Shown here in pieces: positions 22,001-32,600 of a stretch of 64,000 bases of DNA; within the stretch, counting starts at the first letter, position 1; each line of letters opens with the position of its first letter. Source of the DNA: Batillaria attramentaria (taxonomy: Eukaryota; Mollusca; Gastropoda; Batillariidae); NCBI GenBank assembly GCA_018292915.2, contig JACVVK020000015.1, positions 2,971,001 through 3,035,000 of the forward strand, written 5' to 3'. The position numbers and the translations under genes are program-made. The notes under the pieces are model-generated. The model was not told the origin of the DNA and did not search any database. It saw nothing but the letters and a program-made list of their open reading frames with translations.

Positions 22001-25000
22001 TTGTCTCTTTGTTCACCATTCGTAAAGGTTTAGTTGCAGGAAAGCAGTGAAGAGAAAGAAAGATCGGATGCATTTTCAAGTCAGATCATGTCAAGTCATT
22101 GCAAGTGTGTTCACTTCTTTATTTTAGCCTGTGTCTGAGATCTCGGAGACAGCCAGTGATGCCTGGAGCACCGATGTACTGGCCAGTGACACTGACGAGA
22201 AAAACTCGGAAAGACTGAAGGAATTAGAGGACCAGGTAAATGTATACCACCCCCTCCTCTATACTCCACACCCTTCCCTTTGTAAGTGCACCCATCCAAC
22301 CCCACGCACATACACATACGCACGCACCCACGTGCGCGCTCACCTTCCACAACAAACAAGTTTCAAGTATCAAGTAATGTCTATTCAGGCTACTGAAAGT
22401 GGCAGTCAGAGTGTAGATTTTTTACTAGTGATGCTGCTTCCTTGCTCTGGTTCTAATTGCTTGTTTTGTTTTGTTCTGCTTTTTAGGATGAAGTCAGCAG
22501 TATTGTGGATCGTGATGAAGGAGACAACTCTGTTGGAAATGAAGACCTGGCAGGTGGTAAGTAGATGTGTCTGCTTTGGAAATGTTCAGCCCGTCAGATT
22601 TGAAAAATAAATGCAATTCTAAATTCCTAAATTTAAATTGCTGAGCTGACCCTTTGCACCACGTGATTGTAATGTGTTTATGTCCAGTGTGTGAGAGAAT
22701 GCGTGTGATTCACGTGAGCTTGTGTGTTGGGTTCAGTTCATAGCGATTTGAGCCGATTCGTGAAATTGGGTAAAGCGCCTATAAAAACATTCATTATTAT
22801 TATTATTATTAATTCAGAAGTCCAGAAATGTACATGTATACATCCCAAAAAAAAGACAAAGAGTCAAGTGCACAATTATTATGTATCTGGTTAACAACTT
22901 ACGGATCACATATGAAATTGATTCCGAGAGTTGTTTCATGTCGCAGATGACGTGGAGGCCATGGGTGCTGTAGGCGGAGCTGTCGCTGGCCCCGTGGCAG
23001 ATGATATCGCAGACTTCGGTGAGGTGTTCCACTCCACCTCGGACAGTCCCAAACCTGCCCGGGATGAGGTGCTGGAGCTGCCCAAGCGACCATCCTCGGG
23101 AAACCCCCAGCCGCCATTCCAGACCCCACAGTCCCTCCACCCGCCCCAGTTCCATCGCAGCAAACAGTCCGGGTCTGAGCCGCAGCACGTGGTCAGGCGG
23201 GCGTGGAAGGAGCGGCATTCCGACATGGCAGGGGGGCCGGACAGGGAGAGGCACCACAACCACCACCACCATTCCCCCTCCCCTCACCACCCCCACCACC
23301 AGCAGCAGCAACAACAGGCTGGGGGGAATGGCGGTGACCTGTTAGACATGCCCCACCAAGGCGGGACGCCCCGCCACCTGATGAACCCAGGAATCAACGT
23401 CTGGGTCAGCACGCATGGTCAGCTTAGCGGCAACAGCACCAACATCTCGGTGCGGGAGAAAACCACACTGGCTGCCTTGGCCTCCTCGGCCGGCTTCCCT
23501 GAATCTCGGCCCACCCCGCCTTTGCGAATCCCACCTCCTGTGCCAGTCCGACCCAAGTCCACGCAGAAGCAACAGCAGCAGCAGCAGCAAGGCAGCTATA
23601 ACGAGAATCGCGCTTCGCAGGACAGTGGCAACCCCCTCATTGAGATCACGGAAGCTCTGAAAAGCCCCAGCCCTACTACCGAAACTGCGGAGCCACTCGT
23701 AGACGTCGACCAGGCGGAGCCGCTGACGTTAGCCGAACAGCAGAACACGCGCATCAGCGAGAGTCGACTGTCTGCCGCCCTTAGCCTGTTTGACCCCTTC
23801 GCCTCAGAAGGAGAAGGGGACGTCCCACTCAGTTCCAATGCCAACAACAACCGCAGTGTTGAGACATTGAAAGACACGTTCGGGGTCTCTTCTGGAGCTG
23901 GTGACAATCTCGCAAATGTCTCGTCAAGGTCAGTGGACAGTGCTATCGAACTGCTCTGTGAGGACGACTCGGCATTCAAGGATCCGTTTGTGCCCAAGGT
24001 GAACGGCGGAGTAGTAAACATGGTTTCAGAGAAGGACCGGGGAGAGGATGAGGAAGGGTCACAGCGACGCAGCGGTGCCGCTGGAACTGTTGCATCATTA
24101 CAAAGGGACGCCCCAGACAATGTCTCATTACGTTCAGATGATAAGGTAGAGTAACCCTGTTTGAATTAACATCTATGTGCCAAGTTTACGATAATATTTG
24201 TCTCTCTGCTATATTCTTCCATCCCCGGAGTTCACCTTTTTCTGCCAAGGATGAGTTTCCATTTCTTGGTTCAGCAGAATTACCAAGAGTTAAAAATACA
24301 GAGTCTGTACAGGTCATGGAATCCTGGAGAAGTCATGGAATTTGAAAACAGCTTTTCCTGGCCTGGCAAAGTTATGAAATTATCTCTGAGAGTCATGAAA
24401 AGTCTTGGAATTTTGGAATTTTATGGAAGCCATTTTGAGCCAGACATTGAGTTGGTCAGCTTGGTGATCACTCACTGGACAGTTCGCCAAAAATACCAAC
24501 AAACTGCCTTCCCATAAGGCTAATAATGACTAACTCTGAACATTGGTCTTGCTGACTGCGATAACTTGGATAAGTTCAGAATTTCTCCCCTTGCATGTGT
24601 CAGTGTGAAAGAGGGCGAGGAAGTTGTCGTGGAAAACAGGAGAGTTGGCCTGGAAAAGTCATGAAAAAGTCATGACTTTTTTTAGACTGTGAACCTGTAT
24701 GGACCCTGAAAGTATATAGTTTGCAGTTGGGTCGTCAAATTTTCTAAACTTATTATTGCGTTGCAGGACTTTCAGGAGGGCGAGGACAGCGATAGAGGGA
24801 GTAAAAAAGGAGGCTCGGGGTTTTTCCGTACTTTCAGAGACAAATTACATAAAGGTAAGTCGTCCTCATTATGAGTTTCATGGACTATCTTTGCACTGGG
24901 TGAATGGACAATGGATCGGGTGGAGTACTATCACTGTTTTTTGCATGGTAGGTGTACCATATAGGCACATCTTTGGCGACAAGCTGGCAGGTTTTATGCT

Positions 25001-25914
25001 CTTTTTTCCTGTGATCAGGGCCCGCATGTAGAACTTGAGGTTAATTTAACCCACAGCTACGGGCCTAACCCAGACTAGGACAAAAGAAACCCCAAAACAA
25101 AATTAAATAAAAAAGGAAGGGAAGAATGAAAAAAATCACCATGGTGGAATGGACCCGCTTCCTGATTAAACAAAAAACAAAAAAACAAAAAAAACAAAAA
25201 CAGAAAATTTAACCCTAGAGCTAGTTTAGTTCAAGGTTAGACTCTGACCCTGGGCTAAAATCCCTAACCTCGACTTTTACATGTGGGCCCAGTTCTTCGC
25301 ACTGACTAAGGGCTTGTATGAGTACTGTTGAGAATTAACACCAATTTTGACGGTGTACTACAGAGAAATGATGTCAGCCCATCATTGTCATATGAATCTG
25401 CTACTGCCTCTCCTGTTTGTGATTACTGAAGATGGTTTTGTTATCTACAGGTATGAAGAGAAAGACTAAGCAGGACAAAGACTTTGCAGGTGAGTGAATC
25501 TTTCCTACTACCTTCCTAAGTTAAATTATTCCGTCGTCAAGGAATTTCGGTATAAATCCATTTTGTGGTGGTGCAGGGAAACTGTACATTGCGTGTCTTC
25601 CTTTATTGTTTTGAAAATGCAGTTAGGTCAGAATTCAACAGTGATGTTGATGTGTCTTATGTATGTATGTATGTATGTATGTGTACATGTATGAGTTCAG
25701 TCATATGTACACTTGATTGCTGTGTGAACAAGAGGATGAAAATGAAATCTTTACTCACTCCAGTCTTCTTTGCAGCAGGAGAAGGACAGGAAGATTCTGG
25801 TCGCAGTACTCGTGCAGCAGGTGAGGGTGAAGGCAGTGACACAGGCAGTAACAAAGTCGGTGAGTTGACAGTCTTTTGTCTCAGTTCTTGTTCCTTCCTG
25901 GGATGACAACTCCA

Positions 25915-25962
<48 letters not shown>

Positions 25963-26337
25963 TCTCTATTACTGAAACAATTTTGTGTGGAACCGTTTTA
26001 AAGTACTCCCCATGTGGATTTTGTCTGTGTTTCCTGAAACTGAAAGATGATTAACATGTAGCCCAGAACTCTGTACATGCAGCACACCTTTATTACCTTC
26101 TTATCTCTTTGTCAGACACATACTCCGACAAGCTAACCCACAGGTGTGGGTGGGTTTGTGGGAGTGCACGTGTCTAATTGCGCAGTTTGATTGGCTAGCA
26201 CAGCCTGTCAATCAGGAACTCACTACATGTCAGTTTTATAGGAGTTTACCTTTACAAGGTTATAATAGGTAATAAGTAATGATAGGTAATAAGGTTTGCT
26301 TTAACTTCACAGGTCTGATCAGTCAGCACAGCAGTAA

Positions 26338-26400
<63 letters not shown>

Positions 26401-29400
26401 TTTTTCACAAGGCTCAGCAAAGTAGTTCACTTTTCTTTTTTCCGCATTTTCATCTTTGACCACCAGCCTTCGTTCACTGGCGTGGCTTTCCTCAAAATAT
26501 TTCCTCTCATTTGTTTTCTCACATCACCAGAAACCTCAGATGACATACTGGCCAAGTATAGGACCCCAAAGAAGGGAGCGGTCTCCAAACTTGGGCAAGG
26601 GGCAGGAGAAAACCTGGATGGAGCTCGGGATTCGGCCCTGAGCCAGAACAGAGAGGAAGAGGAGAAACTGGCCCCGGCCCAGGTGGAGGAGAACACCCCT
26701 TTCTTGGACCCTTCTAACCTCGAGGCATGTTTCGCGTTCCAGGATGCCAAACGCAAACTGCGGCTCGTGCTCAGCATGTGCGAAATACAGCCAGGATTCT
26801 GTCAGGTGGGCTGGTGTAAGACTTCATGTGTGAGAGAAATTTTGGCTACCCCCCCCCCCCCCCCCCAAAGTAAATAACTGGTGCTTTATCAGGCAGCAAC
26901 AAACAGTGAATTTTTTTTATTATTTATTTTTGTACTGACCTGACAATGTCTGTTCTATCGCACTGATCTTGGGCTTTAAAGTCAAAGAAAAGCTATCAAC
27001 AGATCAAGGGATGCCACATTGAAACTTCCCTTGGCTCCTGGGGAGGCAGGATAGCTGAATGGTAGAGTGTTGGACTCTCATTGCTCAGGTCGTGAGTTTG
27101 GCTGGGGCCAAAAATTTGTGCTGGCCTTTTTCTCGTTGCCCCATCTTTGATATCACCCTTACTTGGTGGAAAAGGACATTAAACTCCCAAACACCCACCC
27201 ACCCACCCTTGGCTTGTGTTTGTTTCTGTTGGACAACACAGGCACACTTGCGATTAAAACAAAACAAAAATGTCAGAAAAATGTAAAAGTCCCTGGGGTA
27301 TGGGTTATGGCTTGTATATTCTACGACTGACCTAGTACATCAGTTTCAAAATTACTCTTATACATGTATTTTGCTTGAAGTTTCAATTCTGCACATTTTG
27401 GTGTCACCAGGTGCAGTCCCACAGCCCGAGGCAGGGCAGCGGGTCGCCACGGGAACACGAGCTGGTGTACCTGCTTAAGGCGCAACTGGCTGAGGCCATT
27501 AACCTGCAGAATAAAGAGCTAATCACGCGCCTTCACGAAGTCATCCGTTGTATTAAACTCTTTGATTATGATGGGTAGGTGATGCTGCTGTAAGCTGTTA
27601 TAATTTGTTAAATAACTTTTGCCACTTTTCTATGTCATCCAATAGATTAGATGAAAGTGGGTTTCCAAGGGGACAAACCATGGACTTGTCAGCACAGAGG
27701 CCCTTTCACGGTGTGATAGTAGAAATGGCAGTGTATATAATCACATAACAGGTGTGTAGCATAAGCCGCCTGTACTATCACTCTTTTAAATTCCTTTACT
27801 CTAAGCCCACTGTCTCATCTGTCTCCCTATCATGCGTTTTACCTGTGTGGCCGTTTTTCAGGTGCAAAAAGCTGCTGAAGTCGTTGCGTGAAGAGTACCG
27901 GAACCGAGCGGCCTACATCTCATACCTGGTGCGATGTCGACAGGGGTTGCTGTCCGGACTGTCTCATCTACAGAAGATGCTCAACAGGGTGGAGAGGTAA
28001 CAAAACAGCTTTCTGTTAAAAACAACTAGAAGCACAAAAAAAAATAAAAATAAATAAACCACTTATCTTTCAAGACATTTCACAGTCAACACTTATATTT
28101 TAAAAAAATCAATGTCTTATGGATGTACATGCCTTGTTTACGGTGCCTGTCTCGCCTTTGTGTACACACACACGCACATACATCAAGTGTGCACGCTAAA
28201 ATTATCCCACATTCATCTTTCGAAGAAGAGTAGGCTGTGGCCGGTGTCGTGGTAAACAGAAATACTGTCGCACGCACCAGAGTGAATAGCAGTGTGGAGG
28301 TTTGCACATAAAATAGATCTTAGCGGCAACAGGCTTTCACTGCTTCGTCCTCCAGCCCTGCGTTGCCATGAGCATTTCAGCTGAGATGGATATGTGCGTC
28401 GAGGAGAAGTCTGCCATACCATACCATACGTCGGATACTTGCGCTTTTTTTTTATAATGTGGAGGGGTGTTTATTGTTTTGTGTGTTTGTTTTTAATGAT
28501 GTTAGATTTGTTAGATTTTGTTTGCCAATTTCTTTTAATGAATTTGAACAGATGATGTTGAGAAGTTTGACTCAGTTTCCTCATTTTTGTTTCACCACAG
28601 AGATAAAGAAATCATTAGTAAGCACCTGATCAACGTGTGCGTCCGTCTGTTCATCGAGCGCCACGAACGACAGGTGATACTGTTCATCTCGCAGTTCCAG
28701 AAACTCGCCATGTCCGATGAAAAGGTAAGTGATTTGGTTTTAGAGCATGGAGATGTCAGTTTAAGATGGAGCAGTTGTGCTCCTGGTTTCCTGGTTTGGT
28801 TTTAGTTTATTTGTTATGAGCAAAGCGTAAAAAGATGCAGATGAAAAGATTATTATTATCATTGTTATTATGGAAAGCTGGTAGGTTGCTCTGTTCCTTT
28901 GTTTCTTCTTAGTTGCTAGTGGATTTAGTTTTGCAGATTGATATTTTTAAACAATACAATACAAAGATGTGTTAGTCTGCAGGAAAGGGAGAGAAAGGAA
29001 GAGTGTGTGTTGGAGGGGGGGGGGGTGCTGTTTTGTTTATTTGTTTGCTTTTTTCTTTTTTTTTTCTTTTACACCAAGATAACCAGATACTTTCATGGGG
29101 CATCCAGTTATCGGGACCTGTTTATGAATTTTGGAAAGCTGTCAAAGAGATAACATTTTTCAATTGGCCTCCAGTAATTCGTATCAGAAGAATCTGGCTT
29201 GCTCCGCAGTCTAAATTAAAGTGAATTTTGCTCGTGTGTGCAGACGGATCTTGTGGACCAATTCCTACAGTACATGTACCAGGAGATGCTGCAGGACAAT
29301 CTGTGGAAAGGTAATAACTCCCACTTCACTCACCCTCCCTTGATCTTTACAATTCCAGTTACTGCTCAAATCTTGCTTTTTTATCCATATGTGGCATCTT

Positions 29401-30705
29401 CATCTTCAGGCTGGGGAATTTTCAGTCATTTGGCAGTTTTCAGCCAAATTTCCTGTCCTTTCAGCCAAAAATATCTGTGTTTCAGCCAAAGGAAAGGAAG
29501 AAGGAAAAGGGTTGCACACACTTCCATGATACATGTAATGCCACATGGGACAGTCTAACTTCATTTTTGAAGACTTGCATGTCAGTATCAAGGCAGTATT
29601 TTACGTCTGGATGCCAGGAGAGGCTACTACATGCCTTTAAAATGCTAATTTTTTTTTTCTTAACTGCGGGCACGGCCCATGTTCCCTCAGCAGGGCGTTG
29701 GCTCTGTACCGCAGTCTAGGTTTCAGTCTTATTTTCCCTCAGCAATTCCCCAGCCTGCTTCCTTTGTACGCTGAAGACTTTGACAGACTGTTTTTATAAA
29801 GTTTGCAGATGTAATGTAGAAACTAGAAGATATTGTATTTTGCTCAGGTAGTTGTGTTTATTTTTATGCTTGATGATTACAGCGGCATCAGAGGTGCAAC
29901 TGGAGGACGGTAGAGCATCCATCGAGCGACTGTTGATGAGTAGGATATACACCCATGCTATGTTTCCAAATGGCGACGGGGACATTTTACGTGACCAGTA
30001 AGTTCGGCTTATGCTGGTTTTTAAATTCTGTTTCACTTTAAGACGTGCTTCACAGAGAAATTATGTTAGGCTGAAATTGTTCACATTATTGTTTGCATCC
30101 CTTTTTCTCTTTTTGGGGGGGGTGGGTGGGTTGGGGGGGGGGGGGGAGAAGATGCCTCAATTAAAAGCAGTTGTAGATCAACAAATTAATTTTTATTTAT
30201 AACTTTGTTGTGGTTTCTGTGGCTGTTTGCTTTCACTTGAAGCATCGGTCGTTCTGTATTCTTTTTAAAAAAACATGATTTTAAAAAAAGACATTGAAGG
30301 TGACTGTCTGCTTCTTATTTTCCAGATTGATCCAACAACATATAAAGAAGTTAAGTGCTATCATTACACCGACTCACAAAGATCTCCGCATTCCACGAGT
30401 CTACCACTTTGAGTGTCCATGGCCAGCCGCCCAACGTGATATCTTCATGATCAACGCTTACAAGGTGAGTTGTACTCAGTTGCTGCAGAGATTTGTGTAC
30501 AGATGCGTGCAGGATTGCTCTGTTTTGACAGAGACTGTAATACATAAACTTCAAAGCAAAGCCTTAAATCAGGTCAGACCTTATGTGTGCGCTGCAAGCA
30601 CACGCACGCACGCAGAGACACACACTCACGCAGACTCACACACACCCACTCACTCACTCACTCATACACACAGACATGCACACACACACACACTGACACA
30701 GACAT

Positions 30706-30752
<47 letters not shown>

Positions 30753-31574
30753 CACACACAAAAACCACACACACTAACTCACTCACTCACACACACTCCC
30801 ACAGACAGACACGTGCGCACACACACAAAAATGTTACTGTCTAACATCAAACCACTTAGATACCTCCATGGTAACAGCATCTCACAGGCTAACACATTAT
30901 CAACACTAGGATACACATGTCACGAGTATCACAAGGAGTGCTACTGTTGCTGTCACAGTTAACATCTAAACAGGAGAATTTGAATTTTTGAAGACTACAT
31001 TGTATCGCATTCAATGAATGATCATCAAGGTAGACTGTTTCGAGCATACGTGCACACTCACAAGCGCCAGCTGTTCGAACTCTGAAGTCTTGTAATCCTG
31101 GGAATGCATGTTTAAAGTCAGTGCAGTGGAAAAGCTATTTTAAAAAGCCATCAAAAAAAATAATAAAAAAATTGAAAATCATGGAGACACAGATCAGGTC
31201 AAGAGAGAAATCTTGCCTACGAAGAAATTGACGGTGGCATTTATGGTCATGCACAGCTTGAGACCTTTTGGTGTCATCCTTCTGTTTCATTTTATCTCCA
31301 GACCCCGAAGGACAAGCTGAAGTGTGTTCTGCGCTGCTCCCAGACCATCATGAACTTGCTAAGCATGGCCAACGAGAAGTCTGTGCCGGCCGCCGACGAT
31401 TTCATGCCCGTGCTGATCTTCGTTCTCATCAAGGCCAACCCACCCTGCCTCCTCTCCACCATCCAGTACGTGGAGAGTTTCTACGACAACCGTCTCCAAG
31501 GAGAGGAGCAGTACTGGTGGCTGCAGTTCTCCTCGGCCGTCGAGTACATCAAGACAATGGATTACTCGGAATAG
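14239..31574 (+). CDS. GAPVD1: GTPase-activating protein and VPS9 domain-containing protein 1 (Gapex-5/RME-6), 25 coding exons, about 1700 aa
   Basis: Exons: 14239-14448, 14828-15100, 15473-15655, 16038-16277, 16684-16896, 17531-17665, 17852-18092, 19160-19320, 19793-19931, 20702-20977, 21757-21908, 22128-22235, 22487-22556, 22947-24145, 24767-24854, 25451-25489, 25776-25859, 26531-26805, 27411-27574, 27862-27996, 28601-28724, 29244-29310, 29883-29997, 30326-30464 and 31302-31574. The sum is 5103 bases (1700 aa plus TAG) and every phase agrees. Human GAPVD1 is about 1460-1480 aa; the surplus is mainly in the disordered middle. The N-terminal RasGAP half and C-terminal VPS9 half match the human protein closely. 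The family acts on early endosomes and clathrin-coated vesicles, activating Rab5 through VPS9 while the GAP half acts on Ras-type GTPases. The start ATG at 14239 gives MSLMSDLSELSQHL; a second ATG at 14248 is also possible. Confidence 0.95.
18150..18625 (+). repeat. G/C-homopolymer tandem repeat in GAPVD1 intron 7
   Basis: Two units of about 155 bases (roughly 18272-18425 and 18426-18583) share GGGAGGGATGGGGGA, GAGCACTAAGAGGGGTAGGG, AAGACCATGGCTTTGCC and TAGTCACCTGATTTTCC. They are separated by G runs of 10-14 and C runs of 20-22. A third C run ends near 18617. These tracts could form G-quadruplex or G/C hairpin structures. Confidence 0.85.
18951..19050 (+). repeat. CT-rich microsatellite
   Basis: Imperfect (CT)n/(CCCT)n runs into (CA)n, about 110 bases before GAPVD1 exon 8. 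Confidence 0.8.
20090..20640 (+). repeat. Dispersed repeat family G, copy 1, interrupted by a MITE
   Basis: GAAAATAGCCACCAATCAG, GTCTGCTCAGTACGC, ACACTTCTAGAACAACAT and TGGTTTCAGATGCTATTTTG align with the reverse complement of 49810-50075. After the inserted element (20251-20541) the alignment resumes with GATTCTGATG and ATTCGATGAAAAGTTTTCC. It lies in the GAPVD1 exon 9-10 intron. Confidence 0.8.
20251..20541. mobile_element. hAT-like MITE nested in repeat family G
   Basis: Terminal inverted repeats CAGGGTTCGTACAGG and CCTGTACGAACTCTG match at 14 of 15 bases. GATTC flanks both sides (20246-20250 and 20542-20546), and the uninterrupted copy at 49.8-50.1 kb has a single GATTC there. The interior is made of GTCTTTGAAAGTCTTGAA-type words with no open frame. 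CAGG-type ends suggest hAT, though the visible duplication is 5-6 bases instead of 8. Confidence 0.8.
21465..21715 (+). repeat. A/C-only low-complexity tract
   Basis: About 250 bases are almost purely A and C, with C16 directly followed by A17 at 21555-21587. A near-complement in composition (G/T only) lies at 62325-62640. It lies in the intron before GAPVD1 exon 11. Confidence 0.85.
21757..22235 (+). other. GAPVD1: GAPVD1 tandemly duplicated exons 11 and 12
   Basis: Exon 11 encodes VSDTWSTDVLASDSEPPDQN followed by LDRLEEVAEE. Exon 12 encodes ASDAWSTDVLASDTDEKNSE followed by RLKELEDQ. The shared SDxWSTDVLASD(S/T) core plus a following acidic helix shows duplication of one exon. As I recall, human GAPVD1 has one such block (SSDAWSVEVLPSDSEAPD). 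Exon 12 (108 bases, phase 0-0) could be skipped without a frame shift. Confidence 0.8.
22571..22810 (+). mobile_element. SINE family B, 5'-truncated copy
   Basis: It starts inside the body at TCTGCTTTGGAAATGTTCAG, keeps CACCACGTGATTGTAATGTG and GTAAAGCGCC, and ends in (ATT)n. It matches 8921-9153. It lies in the GAPVD1 exon 13-14 intron. Confidence 0.85.
22947..24145 (+). other. GAPVD1: GAPVD1 exon 14, large disordered central region
   Basis: One 1199-base exon encodes residues 801-1200. It is rich in Pro, Ser, His and Gln, with a His-rich HNHHHHSPSPHHPHH run followed by Q6, and a second Q7 run near 23569. It has no recognisable fold. CAG/CAA tracts make it length-variable. The acidic motifs DFGEVFHST and LFDPFASEG resemble clathrin-adaptor-type DPF and acidic-phenylalanine signals, which fits the family's link to coated vesicles; binding is inferred. 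Confidence 0.8.
24299..24708. mobile_element. hAT-like MITE related to the 20251 element
   Basis: The ends CAGAGTCTGTACAGGT and ACCTGTATGGACCCTG form an imperfect inverted repeat. The interior repeats AAGTCATGGAAT/GTCATGAAAAGTCTTGGAA words, similar to those in 20251-20541. It lies in the GAPVD1 exon 14-15 intron. Confidence 0.6.
25915..25960 (+). repeat. G46 homopolymer
   Basis: Forty-six consecutive G bases start 56 bases after the donor of GAPVD1 exon 17. The true length may differ because of replication slippage or assembly. Confidence 0.85.
26341..26397 (+). repeat. (GT)n microsatellite
   Basis: An uninterrupted GT run of about 28 units, ending 133 bases before GAPVD1 exon 18. Confidence 0.95.
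27036..27213 (+). mobile_element. tRNA-headed SINE, family D
   Basis: GAATGGTAGAGTGTTGGACT forms an A-box-like head and GGTCGTGAGTTTGGCTGGGG a degraded B-box. The 3' part GATATCACCCTTACTTGGTG and AAAAGGACATTAAACTCCCA leads to a CACC-rich tail. It matches 56001-56166. Confidence 0.75.
28138..28431 (+). mobile_element. SINE family A, 5'-truncated copy
   Basis: It shares GTTTACGGTGCCTGTCTCGC, AAGTGTGCACGCTAAAAT, GAAGAAGAGTAGGCTGTGGC and the terminal CCATACCATACC with 38820-39052. It lacks the tRNA-like head. It lies in the GAPVD1 exon 20-21 intron. Confidence 0.8.
29407..29757 (+). mobile_element. MITE with CAGGCTGGGGAATT inverted ends
   Basis: CAGGCTGGGGAATT at 29407 is matched by AATTCCCCAGCCTG ending at 29757. 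The interior holds several CAGCCAAA words and GCCACATGGGACAGTCTAAC. A diverged inverted copy occupies 39107-39418. CAGG ends suggest a hAT-type element. It lies in the GAPVD1 exon 22-23 intron. Confidence 0.75.
30594..30826 (+). repeat. CA-rich microsatellite region
   Basis: About 230 bases of (CA)n interrupted by GCA, CTCA and GACA words, in the last GAPVD1 intron. Confidence 0.9.
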
Positions 31575-32141
31575 AACGATGGATGTCTCTGAAAGTCTCA
31601 CGTCTTGGATGAGTGTGAAAGTCAAGAGAGTTTTTGGATTAGTCTGTGTGTGTTGTGGGTCATTTACGGTCAGCGTGAAGCCCGTGTTTCTTGCGTACAT
31701 GTATTTCTTAATCAGTGACATCCAGGCTTTTTTTTTTTTTTTTTAAGTGACTCATTTGCACGGGGGGGGAAAAAATTGTTTGCGCTGACTGTGAATAACT
31801 TATCATTGTAAGTTTATTACATTTGAGACACTGAAAGTGAATGACTACTGGCAGAGTGAAGAACTGAACAGACATGAGTGAGCATAGAGTGTATACAGAG
31901 AGAGAGTTGGCATAAGTGAGACTGTGAGAGTCAGTATCATGTTGTAGTGGACAGTGCACCATCGCAGATGCATGATCCCTGTTTACCAAGTATCAGTAGT
32001 TGTGGTAGCTGAGAATAAGGGTTTTTCTTCTTTCTTTTTTTTGTTAGGGGGATGAGTGTGTGTTGGGGAGGGGGTATATGTCAACCAGCTGACTCAGAAG
32101 GCGGCTTACCGGTATACAATTTGTCAAACCAAAGCCCCGCC

Positions 32142-32147
32142 AATAAA
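32142..32147 (+). promoter_or_regulatory. Candidate GAPVD1 poly(A) signal
   Basis: AATAAA 568 bases past the GAPVD1 stop. A second candidate is at 34655-34660, so alternative 3' UTR lengths are possible. Confidence 0.35.
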
Positions 32148-32204
32148 AATTCTGTAAATGCGTTGTGGAGATATTATCCAACACACCACACTCACAGCTT
32201 CAAA

Positions 32205-32600
32205 TCCATGTGAACTTTTTATAGGACATACGTCCTGGATGACCGAATAAGGTGTAGGGCATTTTGTCCTTGAATAAGGAGAAAATGACGCTAAAATAAT
32301 AATAGGACATACATCCTGGCTGGCTGAAAAAATGTAGGACATGTCCTGAATAAGGAGAGAATGACACTAAAATAATAAAATAATAGGATATAGGTCCTGG
32401 TTGGATGAAAAAGTGTAGGACATTTCCTGAATAAGGAGAGAATAACACTAAAATAATAGGACAGATGTCCTGGTTGGCTGAAAAGGTGTAGGACATTTTG
32501 TCCTGAATAACGAGAGAATGACACTAAAAATAATAGGATATATATCCAGCTTGGTTACCAAATTGTTGGACATTTCGAAAATGAATTGGCCAGTGACGAA
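32205..32600. repeat. Minisatellite, about 80-90-bp units
   Basis: Five diverged units each carry a TAGGACAT...TCCTGG block, TGTAGGACATT, GAATAAGGAGAGAATGAC and ACTAAAATAATA. The units lie head to tail downstream of GAPVD1. Confidence 0.85.

Larger units (their letters stand above)
27411..31574 (+). other. GAPVD1: GAPVD1 VPS9-domain exons 19-25
   Basis: Residues 1363-1700. The helical lead-in REHELVYLLKAQLAEAINLQ and CKKLLKSLREEYRNRAAYIS precede the VPS9 core. The core includes GDGDILRDQ, HLHVP-type IPRVYHFECPWPAAQ, MNLLSMANEKSVPAADDFMP, VLIFVLIKANPPCLLSTIQY and YWWLQFSSAVEYIKT. The conserved Asp/Pro of ADDFMPVL and the Tyr of IQYVESFY are present, so Rab5 exchange activity is expected. The stop TAG lies at 31572-31574. 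Confidence 0.93.

Noticed and set aside
22814..23314. 166-codon minus-strand open frame
   Set aside because: It is the antisense shadow of GAPVD1 exon 14, kept open by the G+C-rich biased codons.
26314..26340. Possible GAPVD1 microexon (GTCTGATCAGTCAGCAC) before the GT microsatellite
   Set aside because: Exons 17 and 18 already join in frame as NKV-ETSDDILAKY, and the microexon would not keep the required phase.
30294..30962. 222-codon plus-strand open frame continuing past GAPVD1 exon 24
   Set aside because: Only 30326-30464 is coding; the rest reads through the intron and a CA microsatellite.
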